Source: Thiobacillus sp. SCUT-2
GTDB taxonomy: Bacteria > Pseudomonadota > Gammaproteobacteria > Burkholderiales > Thiobacillaceae
DNA: 64,000 nucleotides
Direction: 5' to 3'
Assembly: GCF_035621355.1 (NCBI RefSeq)
Contig: NZ_CP141769.1
Span: 2,946,982-3,010,981, forward strand
Positions 17,610 through 26,796 of the stretch are shown here, piece after piece. A model generated the notes under the pieces. The model was given only the letters and a program-made list of their open reading frames with translations, did not search any database and was not told the DNA's origin. A program made the translations under genes and the position numbers. Each line of letters begins with the position of its first letter. Positions within the stretch are counted from its first letter, which is position 1.

Positions 17610-17769
17610 ACGCTTCTCAGTGACTGCTCACAAAAACATCGTTTATGCGGAAACGCGGCCTTGGCCCCGATTCCCCCGTACCGATCGCCGCTTCCAGAAG
17701 GCCATCCCTCGTCGCATAGGCGCAATACCGCTTGCCTTCCTGGCGCGAACTGGCTGATTGCTACCCACC

Positions 17770-18219
17770 TCAAGCGAAAATTCCATGTTCGATTCGGCCG
17801 AGCGTGTCCATGACGAGTTCGCCGCCAACTTCGGTATCAAGCAGCGATGCCGGTGTCTCGCCGCGCAGCACAATGAGCGGGGATGTCAGCCAATGGAACG
17901 CATTGCTCAGGTCGTCGAAGACCTCCTCAGCTCGTGCGAGAACCCGTGCCAGGCGGAGCAGACGCTCGGACTGCTGCGAAGTCAGAGAACCCAGGCGCCG
18001 GCGCTGGGCCACCGTGTGCACGCTGATGCCGAGAAGCTGCGCGAGTTCAGCGGGCGTCGCCTGAATGTTCGCGGCGAGCGAATCCAGGACTTGGATTGGG
18101 AATCCCTGACGGATCGACGCGACCCACTCCAAGGGGCTGCCTGGGCCCACGTGAAGAATCGTCGCTCCGCCGAGTAGCCGCAGCGCCCCGATCGAGGGAT
18201 CCGTCAAATGCTGGCTCAC
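17770..18219 (-). CDS. Xre/MbcA/ParS-family antitoxin
   Basis: The 149-residue protein has an N-terminal region, an HTH-like segment (TPAELAQLLGISVHTVAQRR) and a C-terminal toxin-binding domain (LLRLARVLARAEEVF, then HWLTSPLIVLRGETPASLLD). This is the layout of antitoxins that pair with RES-domain toxins. The GTG start at 18219 follows AAGGAC and overlaps the stop of the DUF4325 gene by 4 nt (GTGA), which supports co-translation. No intact toxin gene follows, so it may act with DUF4325 or a distant partner. Confidence 0.75.
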   Translation of the reverse strand: MSQHLTDPSIGALRLLGGATILHVGPGSPLEWVASIRQGFPIQVLDSLAANIQATPAELAQLLGISVHTVAQRRRLGSLTSQQSERLLRLARVLARAEEVFDDLSNAFHWLTSPLIVLRGETPASLLDTEVGGELVMDTLGRIEHGIFA

Positions 18220-18497
18220 CTTGTCGTCCTTATGGCACGCCTGATCATCGCCAGGATCGATTGATTGCAGTTGATCGGGCGGAGATCGATATCCGGATGG
18301 GCGTTCGCAAAGACCCTGAACAGCTGGTCGGCGAATCCCTGGCCTATTTCCGTGATGCCACAAAAATCCAGATGTACCGAACGCGCGCCGGCGTACCTTT
18401 CTATCTCGCGGGCGATCAGTTTGGCCTGCGCGCGGGATGCGAGGTTTTCGTCGCGCAACTGGGCCATCTCCATCGCGATTCTGACCGGAGCCATCAT
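18216..18497 (-). CDS. DUF4325 (STAS-like) protein
   Basis: This 93-residue protein matches the STAS-like DUF4325 pattern: LASRAQAKLIAREIERYAGA, then HLDFCGITEIGQGFADQLFR and the HPDIDLRPIN end. An ATG pair lies at 18497 and 18494, with no strong ribosome-binding site; longer upstream starts would add non-homologous residues. It is immediately upstream of, and overlaps, an antitoxin-like gene. DUF4325 proteins often regulate histidine-kinase-like partners or appear in defence and signalling islands; no function is assigned. Confidence 0.7.
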   Translation of the reverse strand: MMAPVRIAMEMAQLRDENLASRAQAKLIAREIERYAGARSVHLDFCGITEIGQGFADQLFRVFANAHPDIDLRPINCNQSILAMIRRAIRTTR

Positions 18498-18831
18498 TTT
18501 GGGTGCCGCTGGGTTCTGTGTTCGACGTTGACTGATAGGGCTCGACCTCATGCTAGACGGCCCCGTCACCACTGTCCATCACACGCGCTTGTAACGTCCG
18601 AGTGGCCGAATCTACGCAATTTGCGTTGTTCCATTCCCGTTGCGTAGCAAACGCGCACGGCACTTAACAAGGGGCGAGAAGATTGCACTTACTGGGAATC
18701 AGGCGGCACAGGTTTCGATCCTTCTGAGGGGTGAACGCGGCAATGAAAGCCTGCCTGTTGCATTCAGGTCTTTCTGCAGGGGGGGCGCCCAAGAACACAG
18801 GATTCCAAGACCAAATCCATCGTGGCTATCG

Positions 18832-19106
18832 CTCCTGAAAGACCGCCAATTCTCGGTGGAGGTTGCGCGCGTGCTCCGCAAGATGAAGCCGACGCGCCAG
18901 GTGAAGCGTATCGAGCTCATGTTCTCAGCGAACAGCCTGCCGATGAACTATGCTGAGGCCCTGTTGCCCGCAACGCCCGTCGAGATGCTGGTGGACGGAA
19001 CCAAGCCTGCCACCATGAAGGGCGTGACGCCCGAGCGGATGGCGCGCATGGAACGGGAGAGCAGCTGAAGCTGATTGCCGAGCTGCACACGCTCGACCAA
19101 CCGTGA
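18832..19106 (+). pseudogene. RepB-type plasmid partition protein remnant
   Basis: The sequence encodes residues that resemble the C-terminal region of RepB-type partition proteins: QFSVEVARVLRKMKPTRQVK, then AEALLPATPVEMLVDGTKPA and ERMARMERE. The frame then stops at 19068, but a one-base shift recovers LKLIAELHTL to a second stop at 19106. The N-terminal part is not recognisable. It looks like a decayed fragment of a plasmid or element partition gene. It lies between the DUF4325 gene and tnsD. Confidence 0.55.
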
Positions 19107-19200
19107 AGGTTGATCTTTAACAATTCGGACTATCTGTTCGGAAAGGTCACCGATGGCGAGGCGGCGATTCTCTCCGGGCTTTTCTTATTGGACCGGCGTG

Positions 19201-20967
19201 TCACTGCGGAGACTTCGAATGCAGCGCGACAAAGCAACCGCATTCTGCTGTCTCTGCGGAGGCCTCAAGGACCCGACGGATCGCGGCGGAGGTAGCGGGC
19301 AGACGGTCGAGCCTCGCGAGCTTTGGCTTGAGGTCAGGCAGTTCCTGATAGAGGTGCCACAATTTGACCGACTTTCCGCCTAACCGCTCAGAGATACGCA
19401 AGCCCGCTGCTGTGATCTGCGATGCCAAATGCGCGTCACGCGCTACCCAATCGGCCGACATTCTGCCGACGCGGGGGGCTCGCGGTAAGCGACTTACCTC
19501 CTCGTTGAGCCATTCGCGATCGTTTCTGTAAAGCCACGCATACGCCGCCGGCTCAAGAAGCCTCAGCGCCTTTATTCCGGCATGTGGATTCTTCTTCGCG
19601 ATCTTTTGCCATGCCATGCGCGCCGCTCTACGCTTCTCGTCCATCAGCGCCCGATGCCAAGCAGATTGCAGCCCAGCCTCCGTTCGGAGCAGCCGTGTGA
19701 TCGAGGAGACAGATACGCCTCCTATTTCGGCCACCTTCTCCTTGCTGACTCCTCGCTTCAAGGCGGCAACCATATTCTTTTTGGTCTCTCCCCGAATACT
19801 TTTCGGGCGTTTGTTTATCGACAACCCGGCGTTGGCCGCCCATGCCTCACCCGTCGCAATAGCTACCCCAAGGTTTTTGGAAGCCCCTGAAATGGACTGA
19901 CCTTCAATCAACAGCCGCTTGAATTCCTGCTGCATTGGGTTTTCGAGCTTCGTCGTCGACGCATGAATTTCGCCTGTTGAAGGCTTCTGTTGACCCTTGC
20001 TCACCTGCGTATATCGCACAATGAACCCTTCGAGATCGCGGAACAGCCAGCAGACCAGGGCAAGATGCCGAATGGGATGCAACTGCCTGCCTACGCCGGA
20101 GATCAGTTTCGCGACTTCTTCGTAAGCCGCCTTTGGCGTGCAAGGCAAACCCCGCAATTCAGAGATTCCCGAGAAGGCAGCCAAGAATTCACGATATTGG
20201 CATCCAACTTCACCCGCTTTCAGCCTTTCTGATCTTCCTACGAGAAGATTCCGATTCTTGAGCTCGCTACGGTACGCCTTTGCCGCCATGGTCGGATCGA
20301 AATGCGTCGATGAAGGAAGGCCGGCAAGCATAATTGCCGCGTTCGCCAGCAGCCCAATTGGGCCAGTGAATTCGTTGCTCCGAGAAGCGTTGGCAAGGTG
20401 GCTCGTGTGGGGCAACACCCATTGAAAGCGAAGCACTCCCGTCGCCTTAAGATTGGAGTACGTGAGGAATCTTTGGTGTTTCGTGCACAGGGCGACACCG
20501 GGCCATTGATGCTCAAGGTGCCAATATGCGACCCCATACCGCCGGATGTCCTCCTCGTAGCAATCGAGACAGATTTTTAACGGGTGGTTTGCCCTGAAAC
20601 GGCTGGCCGTAAGACCCAGCTGATATTTGAGGCTACCGATGGAAGACCCCGCCAAAGTGGCGACCGCTGCCCGCGCGGTCTCGGCCTCCTGAAAGGGAAG
20701 GTAAAACGGCAGTAACGTACGGCCACGAATGATGTTCTCTGCCGTGCCCAGCTGGCCACGCGTGCGCTCAGCAAACGTGCGGATTCGGCTTGGGAAATCA
20801 TGAGCGCAGCCCTGCCGAGGATGGCCGAACAGCTGGTTGCAGGTTGTCGACGCAAGATGGTTACCGGAAAGAGTGTGGTATCGACTACAAAGGCTATACA
20901 AGGTCTCGCCTGGCAGCCATTCGACTGGAGCGCGCTCTGAAAAAAGGTCGTAAGAGCTTCCCGCCAT
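19201..20967 (-). CDS. tnsD: TnsD-like target-site protein (long TniQ)
   Basis: This 588-residue TniQ-family protein has the N-terminal EWLPGETLYSLCSRYHTLSG motif and a zinc-finger C133-x2-C136...C161-x2-H164. A long C-terminal domain with HTH-like segments follows. Such long TniQ proteins are TnsD homologues, which recognise attTn7 at the glmS 3' end and recruit TnsC. The element sits exactly there, which fits (inference). The ATG at 20967 follows GGAGA. It is on the opposite strand to tnsABC and last in a possible operon with two small genes. Confidence 0.85.
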   Translation of the reverse strand: MAGSSYDLFSERAPVEWLPGETLYSLCSRYHTLSGNHLASTTCNQLFGHPRQGCAHDFPSRIRTFAERTRGQLGTAENIIRGRTLLPFYLPFQEAETARAAVATLAGSSIGSLKYQLGLTASRFRANHPLKICLDCYEEDIRRYGVAYWHLEHQWPGVALCTKHQRFLTYSNLKATGVLRFQWVLPHTSHLANASRSNEFTGPIGLLANAAIMLAGLPSSTHFDPTMAAKAYRSELKNRNLLVGRSERLKAGEVGCQYREFLAAFSGISELRGLPCTPKAAYEEVAKLISGVGRQLHPIRHLALVCWLFRDLEGFIVRYTQVSKGQQKPSTGEIHASTTKLENPMQQEFKRLLIEGQSISGASKNLGVAIATGEAWAANAGLSINKRPKSIRGETKKNMVAALKRGVSKEKVAEIGGVSVSSITRLLRTEAGLQSAWHRALMDEKRRAARMAWQKIAKKNPHAGIKALRLLEPAAYAWLYRNDREWLNEEVSRLPRAPRVGRMSADWVARDAHLASQITAAGLRISERLGGKSVKLWHLYQELPDLKPKLARLDRLPATSAAIRRVLEASAETAECGCFVALHSKSPQ

Positions 20968-20986
20968 GTCTCCATATCACCTTCAA

Positions 20987-21184
20987 TCACCTACTTGACT
21001 CGCCACAGACGTCGACGGGGCATGGGAGCCTCGCCTGATCGTGACCGGCCCAACATCTTGGAAATTTTGCCTCGTCGCCAGATGCTTGTCGATTTGCCAT
21101 GCCCACAGCGCCGGCAGAGGGACAAACCTCGAGCATACAGCCCCTCGCGTCCTCGCCGAATCGAAAGTGAATTTCAGGATTCAT
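20987..21184 (-). CDS. Small hypothetical protein upstream of tnsD
   Basis: This 65-codon frame starts with an ATG overlapping the stop of the upstream small gene (ATGA) and ends 19 bp before tnsD. It contains four Cys (GCMLEVC, then FPRCWAG, LPCPVDVC), but I recognise no domain. The tight spacing is the main reason to accept it. It could be chance, as only the overlap supports it. Confidence 0.4.
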   Translation of the reverse strand: MNPEIHFRFGEDARGCMLEVCPSAGAVGMANRQASGDEAKFPRCWAGHDQARLPCPVDVCGESSR

Positions 21185-21477
21185 TCGACCCCTGTGCCCA
21201 CCGAAGACAGAGTCCAGTGCACGAACTCGGCGGGGTGCCTGTCTTGCCATTGCCGCATGATTGCCTGTGCAATCGTCGGGGTAATCTCTCCTGTCTTCTG
21301 GGGTCGGTCGTAATTTGGAATCTCGACCGTTGCCGGGGATGGAAACGTAGCCGGGGTTAGCGATGTTTTTTTCGTTGGGCCACGAGGATAGGATTGATGG
21401 CTATCCTCGCCGAGTAGTTTTCTCTTCTTTTGCAGTAATTTGTACTTTTCCCGTGTTTTCAATGGGTTGCCAGACAT
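21181..21477 (-). CDS. Small hypothetical protein, first gene of the tnsD cluster
   Basis: A 98-residue protein starts at ATG 21477 with a lysine-rich N-terminus (TREKYKLLQKKRKLLGED) and ends with QAIMRQWQDRHPAEFVHWTL. Reading frames extending further upstream on this strand continue through the resolvase remnant and are not plausible. I do not recognise a family. Its position ahead of the 65-codon frame and tnsD suggests one transcript. Confidence 0.5.
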   Translation of the reverse strand: MSGNPLKTREKYKLLQKKRKLLGEDSHQSYPRGPTKKTSLTPATFPSPATVEIPNYDRPQKTGEITPTIAQAIMRQWQDRHPAEFVHWTLSSVGTGVE

Positions 21478-21579
21478 CACGGGGGCCGCTACTATCCACG
21501 TGTTAACTACCGGCAGCTGATTTGAATGAGCCCCTTTGTGGTCTTCCCCGGAGAATTGAGTTTGCGGAGCAATCCCCGC

Positions 21580-21928
21580 CAACAGGGGTTGGCCGAGCTC
21601 CTCGGACATGAACAGGCCGCCTACTTCGAGTCTTTCAACGAGACGATCGATGCGGGCACTGTCACCGGCAAACTGGCGTTCCATCTGTTTAGCGCTCTTG
21701 CGGAGTTTGAACGCAACCTGATCAGCGAGCGCACCCGTGAAGGTTTGAATGTCGCCCGTCGGCGTGGGAATAAGGACGGGCACAAACCCGCCTTGATTCC
21801 AAGCTGTGAAGCAGGTTCTGAGATTGATGACGGATCGCTCCAGCCGGCCGGCGGATATCGCGGCGCAGCCCAAGGTCAGCCAATCAACTCTCTACAAGCT
21901 TGTTCGTAAGCAGCAAGGCCATCCCTGA
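21580..21928 (+). pseudogene. Serine recombinase (Tn3-type resolvase) remnant
   Basis: The fragment matches the middle and end of resolvase/invertase proteins: ESFNETIDAGTVTGKLAFHL, then FSALAEFERNLISERTREGL. The C-terminal helix-turn-helix (ADIAAQPKVSQSTLYKLV) is in another frame and ends at 21928, so a one-base shift near 21815 breaks the gene. The catalytic N-terminus with its Ser is missing. It is a decayed recombinase, probably from another mobile element that once carried part of the cargo. Confidence 0.8.
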
Positions 21929-22099
21929 CTGATGGCTTCGTTGGAACTAGTCGAATATGTGCCGCATCGGCACAGCGTTGCCGATAACGGCAAGGTGACG
22001 TGGGAGCGGGACCCGGACGGCCGGCCCGCTTGTTCAACTACAGGAAGGAGAGAGTTCGCCGGAGTATCTCCGGCAAATGCGAAATAAGTGAGAAAGCAC

Positions 22100-22137
22100 G
22101 ATGCCCGGCTAGCCTCGCGAAAGGCTAGCCGGGCATC
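22100..22137. other. Long perfect hairpin upstream of tnsA
   Basis: A 16-bp perfect stem (arms 22100-22115 and 22122-22137, GATGCCCGGCTAGCCT and its complement) encloses a 6-nt CGCGAA loop. No T-run follows, so it is not a typical intrinsic terminator. It lies 206 bp before tnsA. It could insulate the tns genes, act in RNA, or be a recombination site of the decayed resolvase system. Confidence 0.7.
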
Positions 22138-22343
22138 TTGGGGGTTGTGCGGGCAGGAAATCGGACTGCTTGTCCCCACTATTCCCATATCGGCCACGTC
22201 TGTCAAGTTTTGCTTGGCCGACCAAGGTCCCGCATTGCCTCCGCAATTGTCACCCGCGAGGGTGCGGCGAGTGCCTTTCTCACGCGTCGGCCATAAGGGC
22301 CGCTCTGTTAAAGAGTGGAGGTTAGACCCGCGGAGGGGGAGCA

Positions 22344-23324
22344 ATGCCTGAATTACGCCTCACCGAATCCCGGCTTAGGGAAATCCTGCGTCGGCAAGAC
22401 CCACCCAAGTGGGGTGCCAACTATGAACCAGCCATTCGTGCGACCCGGGAAGAAGCGCCTTCCCGAAGCAGACCTTCAAGGGTCTGGTGGGAGGCCATGC
22501 AACGTCCTGTACATGTCCTCTCCAATCCCGAGCTTTGGGTTCTGATGATCCTGCTCTATTGCCCCTGGTTATGGGAATTGCAGGAACAACGCATGCTCCC
22601 ATTCCTGCCTTCTCCACACCCGATGGCAAGCCATCGCCGCGCCATCGGCATGGCTCTTCCTGCCATGAGCGGTACTTTGGCGGTGGCGGACCGGCTCGGG
22701 TACTTGCCCTGTCATCCCTTCCTGACGATCCGCAAGAACAAAGGGCAGCCCGCGGAAGACGTCCCTGCTCCTTGGATTGGAGATTTCCTGGCATACCTCG
22801 AGGACGACGGGGGACCGTATTGCGTGAACATCAACGTCAAAGCGACGCGCCAAGGCTTTTCCGAGCCGACGGTCAATGTTTCGCCGAAGACAAACATGAA
22901 GCGAGCGGAAAAGAAGGCGATAGCTCGCCAGGAAGTCGAGCGTGTTCTCTATGACGAGGCGGGGATTCCAACTCACGAGGTCGCTGGGAACGAACTGAAT
23001 GAAATCGTAGTCGCCAATCTCCAGCAAATCATTGTCTACCAGAGACGCAAGACGCCGTTCAGCAGTGCAGAGCGCCTTGAAATCATAGGCGAACTGCAGC
23101 AAGGCATGAAAGCCGGGAAGGCGGCTTTCGAAGTTCTCAAGGCCATGACAGGTTCAGATCAGCAGCGCTTCTACCATGCCAAGACTGTGATGTATCAGGC
23201 CATCTGGCAGCGACAGTTGCGGATCGACCTGTTTCAGCATTTTTTTATTGACTACGCATTGATTCCAGAAAGCCGCGACGTACTGGACGAATACGGCGCA
23301 TGGTTTAGGAGACCGAAATCATGA
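22344..23324 (+). CDS. tnsA: TnsA-like endonuclease
   Basis: The 326-residue protein has the TnsA restriction-endonuclease-like fold signature with candidate catalytic residues E63 (NPELWVLMILLYCPW), D147 (WIGDFLAYLE) and K166 (VNINVKAT). In Tn7 TnsA cuts the 5' ends of the element and works with TnsB, giving cut-and-paste transposition. The ATG follows a strong GGAGGGGGA site. The stop overlaps the tnsB start. It is longer than Tn7 TnsA (273 residues), with N-terminal and C-terminal extensions. Confidence 0.88.
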   Translation: MPELRLTESRLREILRRQDPPKWGANYEPAIRATREEAPSRSRPSRVWWEAMQRPVHVLSNPELWVLMILLYCPWLWELQEQRMLPFLPSPHPMASHRRAIGMALPAMSGTLAVADRLGYLPCHPFLTIRKNKGQPAEDVPAPWIGDFLAYLEDDGGPYCVNINVKATRQGFSEPTVNVSPKTNMKRAEKKAIARQEVERVLYDEAGIPTHEVAGNELNEIVVANLQQIIVYQRRKTPFSSAERLEIIGELQQGMKAGKAAFEVLKAMTGSDQQRFYHAKTVMYQAIWQRQLRIDLFQHFFIDYALIPESRDVLDEYGAWFRRPKS

Positions 23325-25420
23325 GTGGTATCTCAATGGGGACCCAGCTCGTGGCACCTGAAGGATTTCGCAATCTCGAAAAAGGTGTGACCTATTTCTT
23401 CCTACGCAGTAGTAGTACCCGACAGCGCGTATTGCTAATCGAGTTTCGAGAGCGCGGGCCCAGGCAAGTCACCCACAAATCTCAGAAACGTCCGACCAAA
23501 AGCGTTACGCCGGAGCCGTTTCCGAAATTTGTCTTCGTGGACCGTGATTCATTTGAGCATGGCGTTGATCCCGACAACAGGAGAATCATCAAGGCGGAAA
23601 GGCAACGCACGCTGCCGCCATGGCTCGAGGAGCTGGAGGGGATGAACCTCGCTCTGGTTGATTCCTACAGGAAGGAGCCGGTGCTCAAACATAGCGATCG
23701 TATCGACGAGAAACTCGCAGTCATATTGCCGCTCGTAAGTAACCTCAACGACATCCTTGATCACGACGACCCTGAGCGGTTGATCAATGAACATGCGCGA
23801 GGTTTCAAGAAAAATGAGACGCGGGTTCGCTTATGGTTCTTGTGCTACATCTTGTTTGGTCGCAATCGATTCGCCCTGCATTACCCTATCCACAAGATTG
23901 GCCGCTGGGACAGGATGAGTAACCCTGGCTCGGCCAAGCGCGGCCATCCATCCAAGAAGGGTAAAGAATACGGTTACAACACTGATGCGGAAATGAAGGA
24001 ATTGATCCTCGCCGGATACCGGCGAGAGTGCGGCTTGGGCGTAACGATGGACCAAATCTACGTCCGATCCATGCTCCGAGACTTTGGCTGCAAGGCACGA
24101 GACGTTAACAATGGCCACCGCAAGTTCACGGAAATCTGGCACCCCGACGGGAAACCTTTTCCTCAGCGTGGGACATTCGAATACTACGTGGACAAGGAGT
24201 ATGGCCAGAAGACGGTCTCTACGATACTGATCGGCAAAGTGCAAGCTCGCTCCGAGATCCTTCCGGAGAAGGGCGCTTTTACCGAGCACACAATGAACCT
24301 CATGCAACGCGTGGACGCCGATGCGTATGCCGTCGAGGAACTGGCACGCGGTCTCGTCGAAGGGCATCCTCTTCCCCCACTCTATGTCGTAACCAGGCGG
24401 GATTACCGCAGCGGGATCAAAAGCGGAATTGGGTTTTCCCAGGGAAGTGAGACATCCTCCGCCTATCGCACTGCCAAGTTCTGTGAAGCAATCCCAAAAG
24501 TGCGCTTTTGCAAACTGTTTGGAATCGCGATTACCCCCGATCAGTGGCCAAGCCAAGGGCTCTGCCCCAACGAAGCTGTGGACCGAGGAGCGGGCGCCAC
24601 ACCTGGAGCCCAAGGCCGGTATTTCGAGCTTGATCCTGTCATTGACGGCATGGCGCCAAGTCATTCCGGCCAAAGTAAGGCCGTTGTGGAATCCTCCCAT
24701 CCCAAGAATCGGCACGACAAGGAAGCTCCCAGTTTTTTTCAATCAGAGCTCAGCACCGTCGAGCTGATACGCCGCGAGATTTTTGCGTTACTCAAGTTCA
24801 ATGCATCGAGTAGCGTCCGCTCACGCATTCCACCCGACCTGGCTGCCAAGATTACGGGCAACAATCCGAATGCACTTTATGTGTTGCTGGATGAACGCGG
24901 CCGCAATGACGCGGAACAAATTACGTTTGAACAGGCGGTAAGAAATTTTCTTGATCTACGGCCTGCCAAATTGACTGACGCCGGTGTCCTGCTTCATGGT
25001 CAGGTCTATAAATCCGCGGCTCTTACCCAATCCGGGGCCTGTGAGGCTGTAGCGGGAAGGAAAGATATGCCGATACAGGTTTATGTCTTCGAGGGCTGCA
25101 CTCGCCACATCTGGTTTGATTGGCACGGCCAACTGGTCGAGGTCGACCTGACATTCTCTGTTCCCGTTCCCAATGGGGTCCTGCATATGTCCTTGGCCGC
25201 CCTCGAAGAATTTGAAGCCTACCTGAATGAACTTGGCTATGAACATCGCGAAAATCGACTAGCCGTTGCCCTTGCGACATACGAGGCATTCAGGACCAAT
25301 ACCGGCAAAGATTGGGATGCTGGCAGCCGCAAGGCGGGTCGCGCGAAACGAGGCAGCCGGGCGGCCAAGCAGGAGGCTGCAGAGGCCAAGAACGCAACGC
25401 GTGGCCAGGAGGCTGCATGA
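23321..25420 (+). CDS. tnsB: TnsB-like DDE transposase
   Basis: This 699-residue transposase has a C-terminal DDE integrase core. The likely catalytic triad is D332 (QRVDADAY), D421 (NEAVDRGAG) and E457 (KAVVESSHP), preceded by the conserved ITPDQWPSQGLCPN segment. A C-terminal Mu-type beta-barrel-like region and a basic tail follow. TnsB binds the end repeats and catalyses 3'-end cleavage and joining. It starts inside the tnsA stop (ATGA) and its own stop overlaps tnsC, so the three are coupled. All key residues are present. Confidence 0.92.
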   Translation: MSGISMGTQLVAPEGFRNLEKGVTYFFLRSSSTRQRVLLIEFRERGPRQVTHKSQKRPTKSVTPEPFPKFVFVDRDSFEHGVDPDNRRIIKAERQRTLPPWLEELEGMNLALVDSYRKEPVLKHSDRIDEKLAVILPLVSNLNDILDHDDPERLINEHARGFKKNETRVRLWFLCYILFGRNRFALHYPIHKIGRWDRMSNPGSAKRGHPSKKGKEYGYNTDAEMKELILAGYRRECGLGVTMDQIYVRSMLRDFGCKARDVNNGHRKFTEIWHPDGKPFPQRGTFEYYVDKEYGQKTVSTILIGKVQARSEILPEKGAFTEHTMNLMQRVDADAYAVEELARGLVEGHPLPPLYVVTRRDYRSGIKSGIGFSQGSETSSAYRTAKFCEAIPKVRFCKLFGIAITPDQWPSQGLCPNEAVDRGAGATPGAQGRYFELDPVIDGMAPSHSGQSKAVVESSHPKNRHDKEAPSFFQSELSTVELIRREIFALLKFNASSSVRSRIPPDLAAKITGNNPNALYVLLDERGRNDAEQITFEQAVRNFLDLRPAKLTDAGVLLHGQVYKSAALTQSGACEAVAGRKDMPIQVYVFEGCTRHIWFDWHGQLVEVDLTFSVPVPNGVLHMSLAALEEFEAYLNELGYEHRENRLAVALATYEAFRTNTGKDWDAGSRKAGRAKRGSRAAKQEAAEAKNATRGQEAA

Positions 25421-26796
25421 GCATGTCTAAGACCGCAAACCCATGGATTGAACCCTACAAGTTGGTGTTGTCCGACGAAGAAATCCGCCGTCGCACTGAA
25501 GTTCACGGGGAGCCCGTCGAGGATCTGGATTCTGACCTTATCGAAGTGGCCTGTAACCGCCTAAACAAAGCCCTGAAAGCGGTGTTCATCGCCACAGCCC
25601 AATCTCGCGCGATCATCCGCAGTGAACTCGAGCGTGCTATCGCATATGGCCTCGTCGCCTATCCCAATCGAATAGCCACCTTGCAACGGATCTACTCTCC
25701 GCCAGAGGAGCGGGAATCAGAGTTCCCCGTCGTGATCACCGGCCCCAGCGGGACGGGAAAAACAGAACTGGAAAAAGCGATCAGACGATTGCTAATGGGA
25801 AGGCGCCACATCGATCTGGGCGAAGCGCATGGGCCCTTCCCTCAGGACGCTTACCGTAGTCTACGGGTCAAGGGAATGCAGTCGGTGCTCGAATTCATGA
25901 AGCCCCTGGCAAAACCGGAAATTGCTCTGGGCGAAGCCAAGGCGCGCGTAAGCGACATGCCAAACGAATGTGCCGCCTGGTTGTATAGGACTGGAACCTG
26001 CCTGCTAGGCGTTGATGAGCTTCAGTTCTTGACGCAATCCGATAATGCCTCAACGCATATATCGAAGGTTCTCATGGCGTGCATGGAAATTGGTATTCCA
26101 TGGCACTACGTGTGTAACTACAGCCTAGGCTGGCGCCTTATGAAACGACCGCACGAGATTACTCAGCGATTGCAGGCCAATATCTCGATTCTGGTTCCGG
26201 ATCCCCCAGCATCCGAAGACTGGATCGCAATCCTCAAGCAGTACCAGAAAATAGCAAAAGCCTATTTCGAATTTGAACTCACCAGCCACGCTCTTGAACT
26301 TTGGAATCTTTCAGCTGGCCTTAAGCGCGAACTCGTCAAACTTTTGGTTCTTGCCTACCGTCTGTCTCGCCATCGACAAGTCGGGAAAGTCAGCTGGAAG
26401 GATATACAGGATGCCTATACATCCGCGTCCTTTTCAAAGTCGCGAAAAGACATCGAACTGTTGATTCGGTACGCAGCCCAAGGAGGTGAACTCAGGGATG
26501 ATCTGAGGTGCCCCTTTACGGGGGGTTCGATAACCCAAGCAATTGAGGCTTACGAAAACAACTTGAGAAATGCGCGCAACGTTATAGTCGCTAGAGCCAC
26601 TCTAGATGCCTCCTTGACAGAAGGGGAGCGCAAGGCTGCCGACAACATCCAGAAAAAATTGCGTGACGAAACGCCTCCCAAGCGAGCACACGTCGTGAAA
26701 CTACCCGTGAAGCCCAAACGCACGCTTCAGTCACTGCAGAGTGCAGGCAGGAAGTTCAAGACTGGGGACAAGCCACCGGAAACTCAGGACGCTTGA
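25417..26796 (+). CDS. tnsC: TnsC-like AAA+ transposition regulator
   Basis: The 459-residue AAA+ ATPase has a Walker A motif GPSGTGKT (109-116) and a Walker B with D200 and E201 (CLLGVDELQFL). In Tn7 family elements TnsC links a TniQ/TnsD targeting protein to TnsAB and provides target immunity. The ATG overlaps the tnsB stop after CAGGAGG. Longer upstream starts would overlap tnsB. It is of the TniB/TnsC type and looks intact. Confidence 0.9.
   Translation: MSMSKTANPWIEPYKLVLSDEEIRRRTEVHGEPVEDLDSDLIEVACNRLNKALKAVFIATAQSRAIIRSELERAIAYGLVAYPNRIATLQRIYSPPEERESEFPVVITGPSGTGKTELEKAIRRLLMGRRHIDLGEAHGPFPQDAYRSLRVKGMQSVLEFMKPLAKPEIALGEAKARVSDMPNECAAWLYRTGTCLLGVDELQFLTQSDNASTHISKVLMACMEIGIPWHYVCNYSLGWRLMKRPHEITQRLQANISILVPDPPASEDWIAILKQYQKIAKAYFEFELTSHALELWNLSAGLKRELVKLLVLAYRLSRHRQVGKVSWKDIQDAYTSASFSKSRKDIELLIRYAAQGGELRDDLRCPFTGGSITQAIEAYENNLRNARNVIVARATLDASLTEGERKAADNIQKKLRDETPPKRAHVVKLPVKPKRTLQSLQSAGRKFKTGDKPPETQDA

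Noticed and set aside
17640..17769. Possible remnant of a RES-domain toxin after the antitoxin
   Set aside because: A short RYGG-like stretch is the only resemblance; no continuous RES frame can be built.
21478..21873. Upstream extension of the 98-residue minus-strand protein
   Set aside because: It would cross the resolvase remnant in the antisense direction; the ATG at 21477 gives a compact start.
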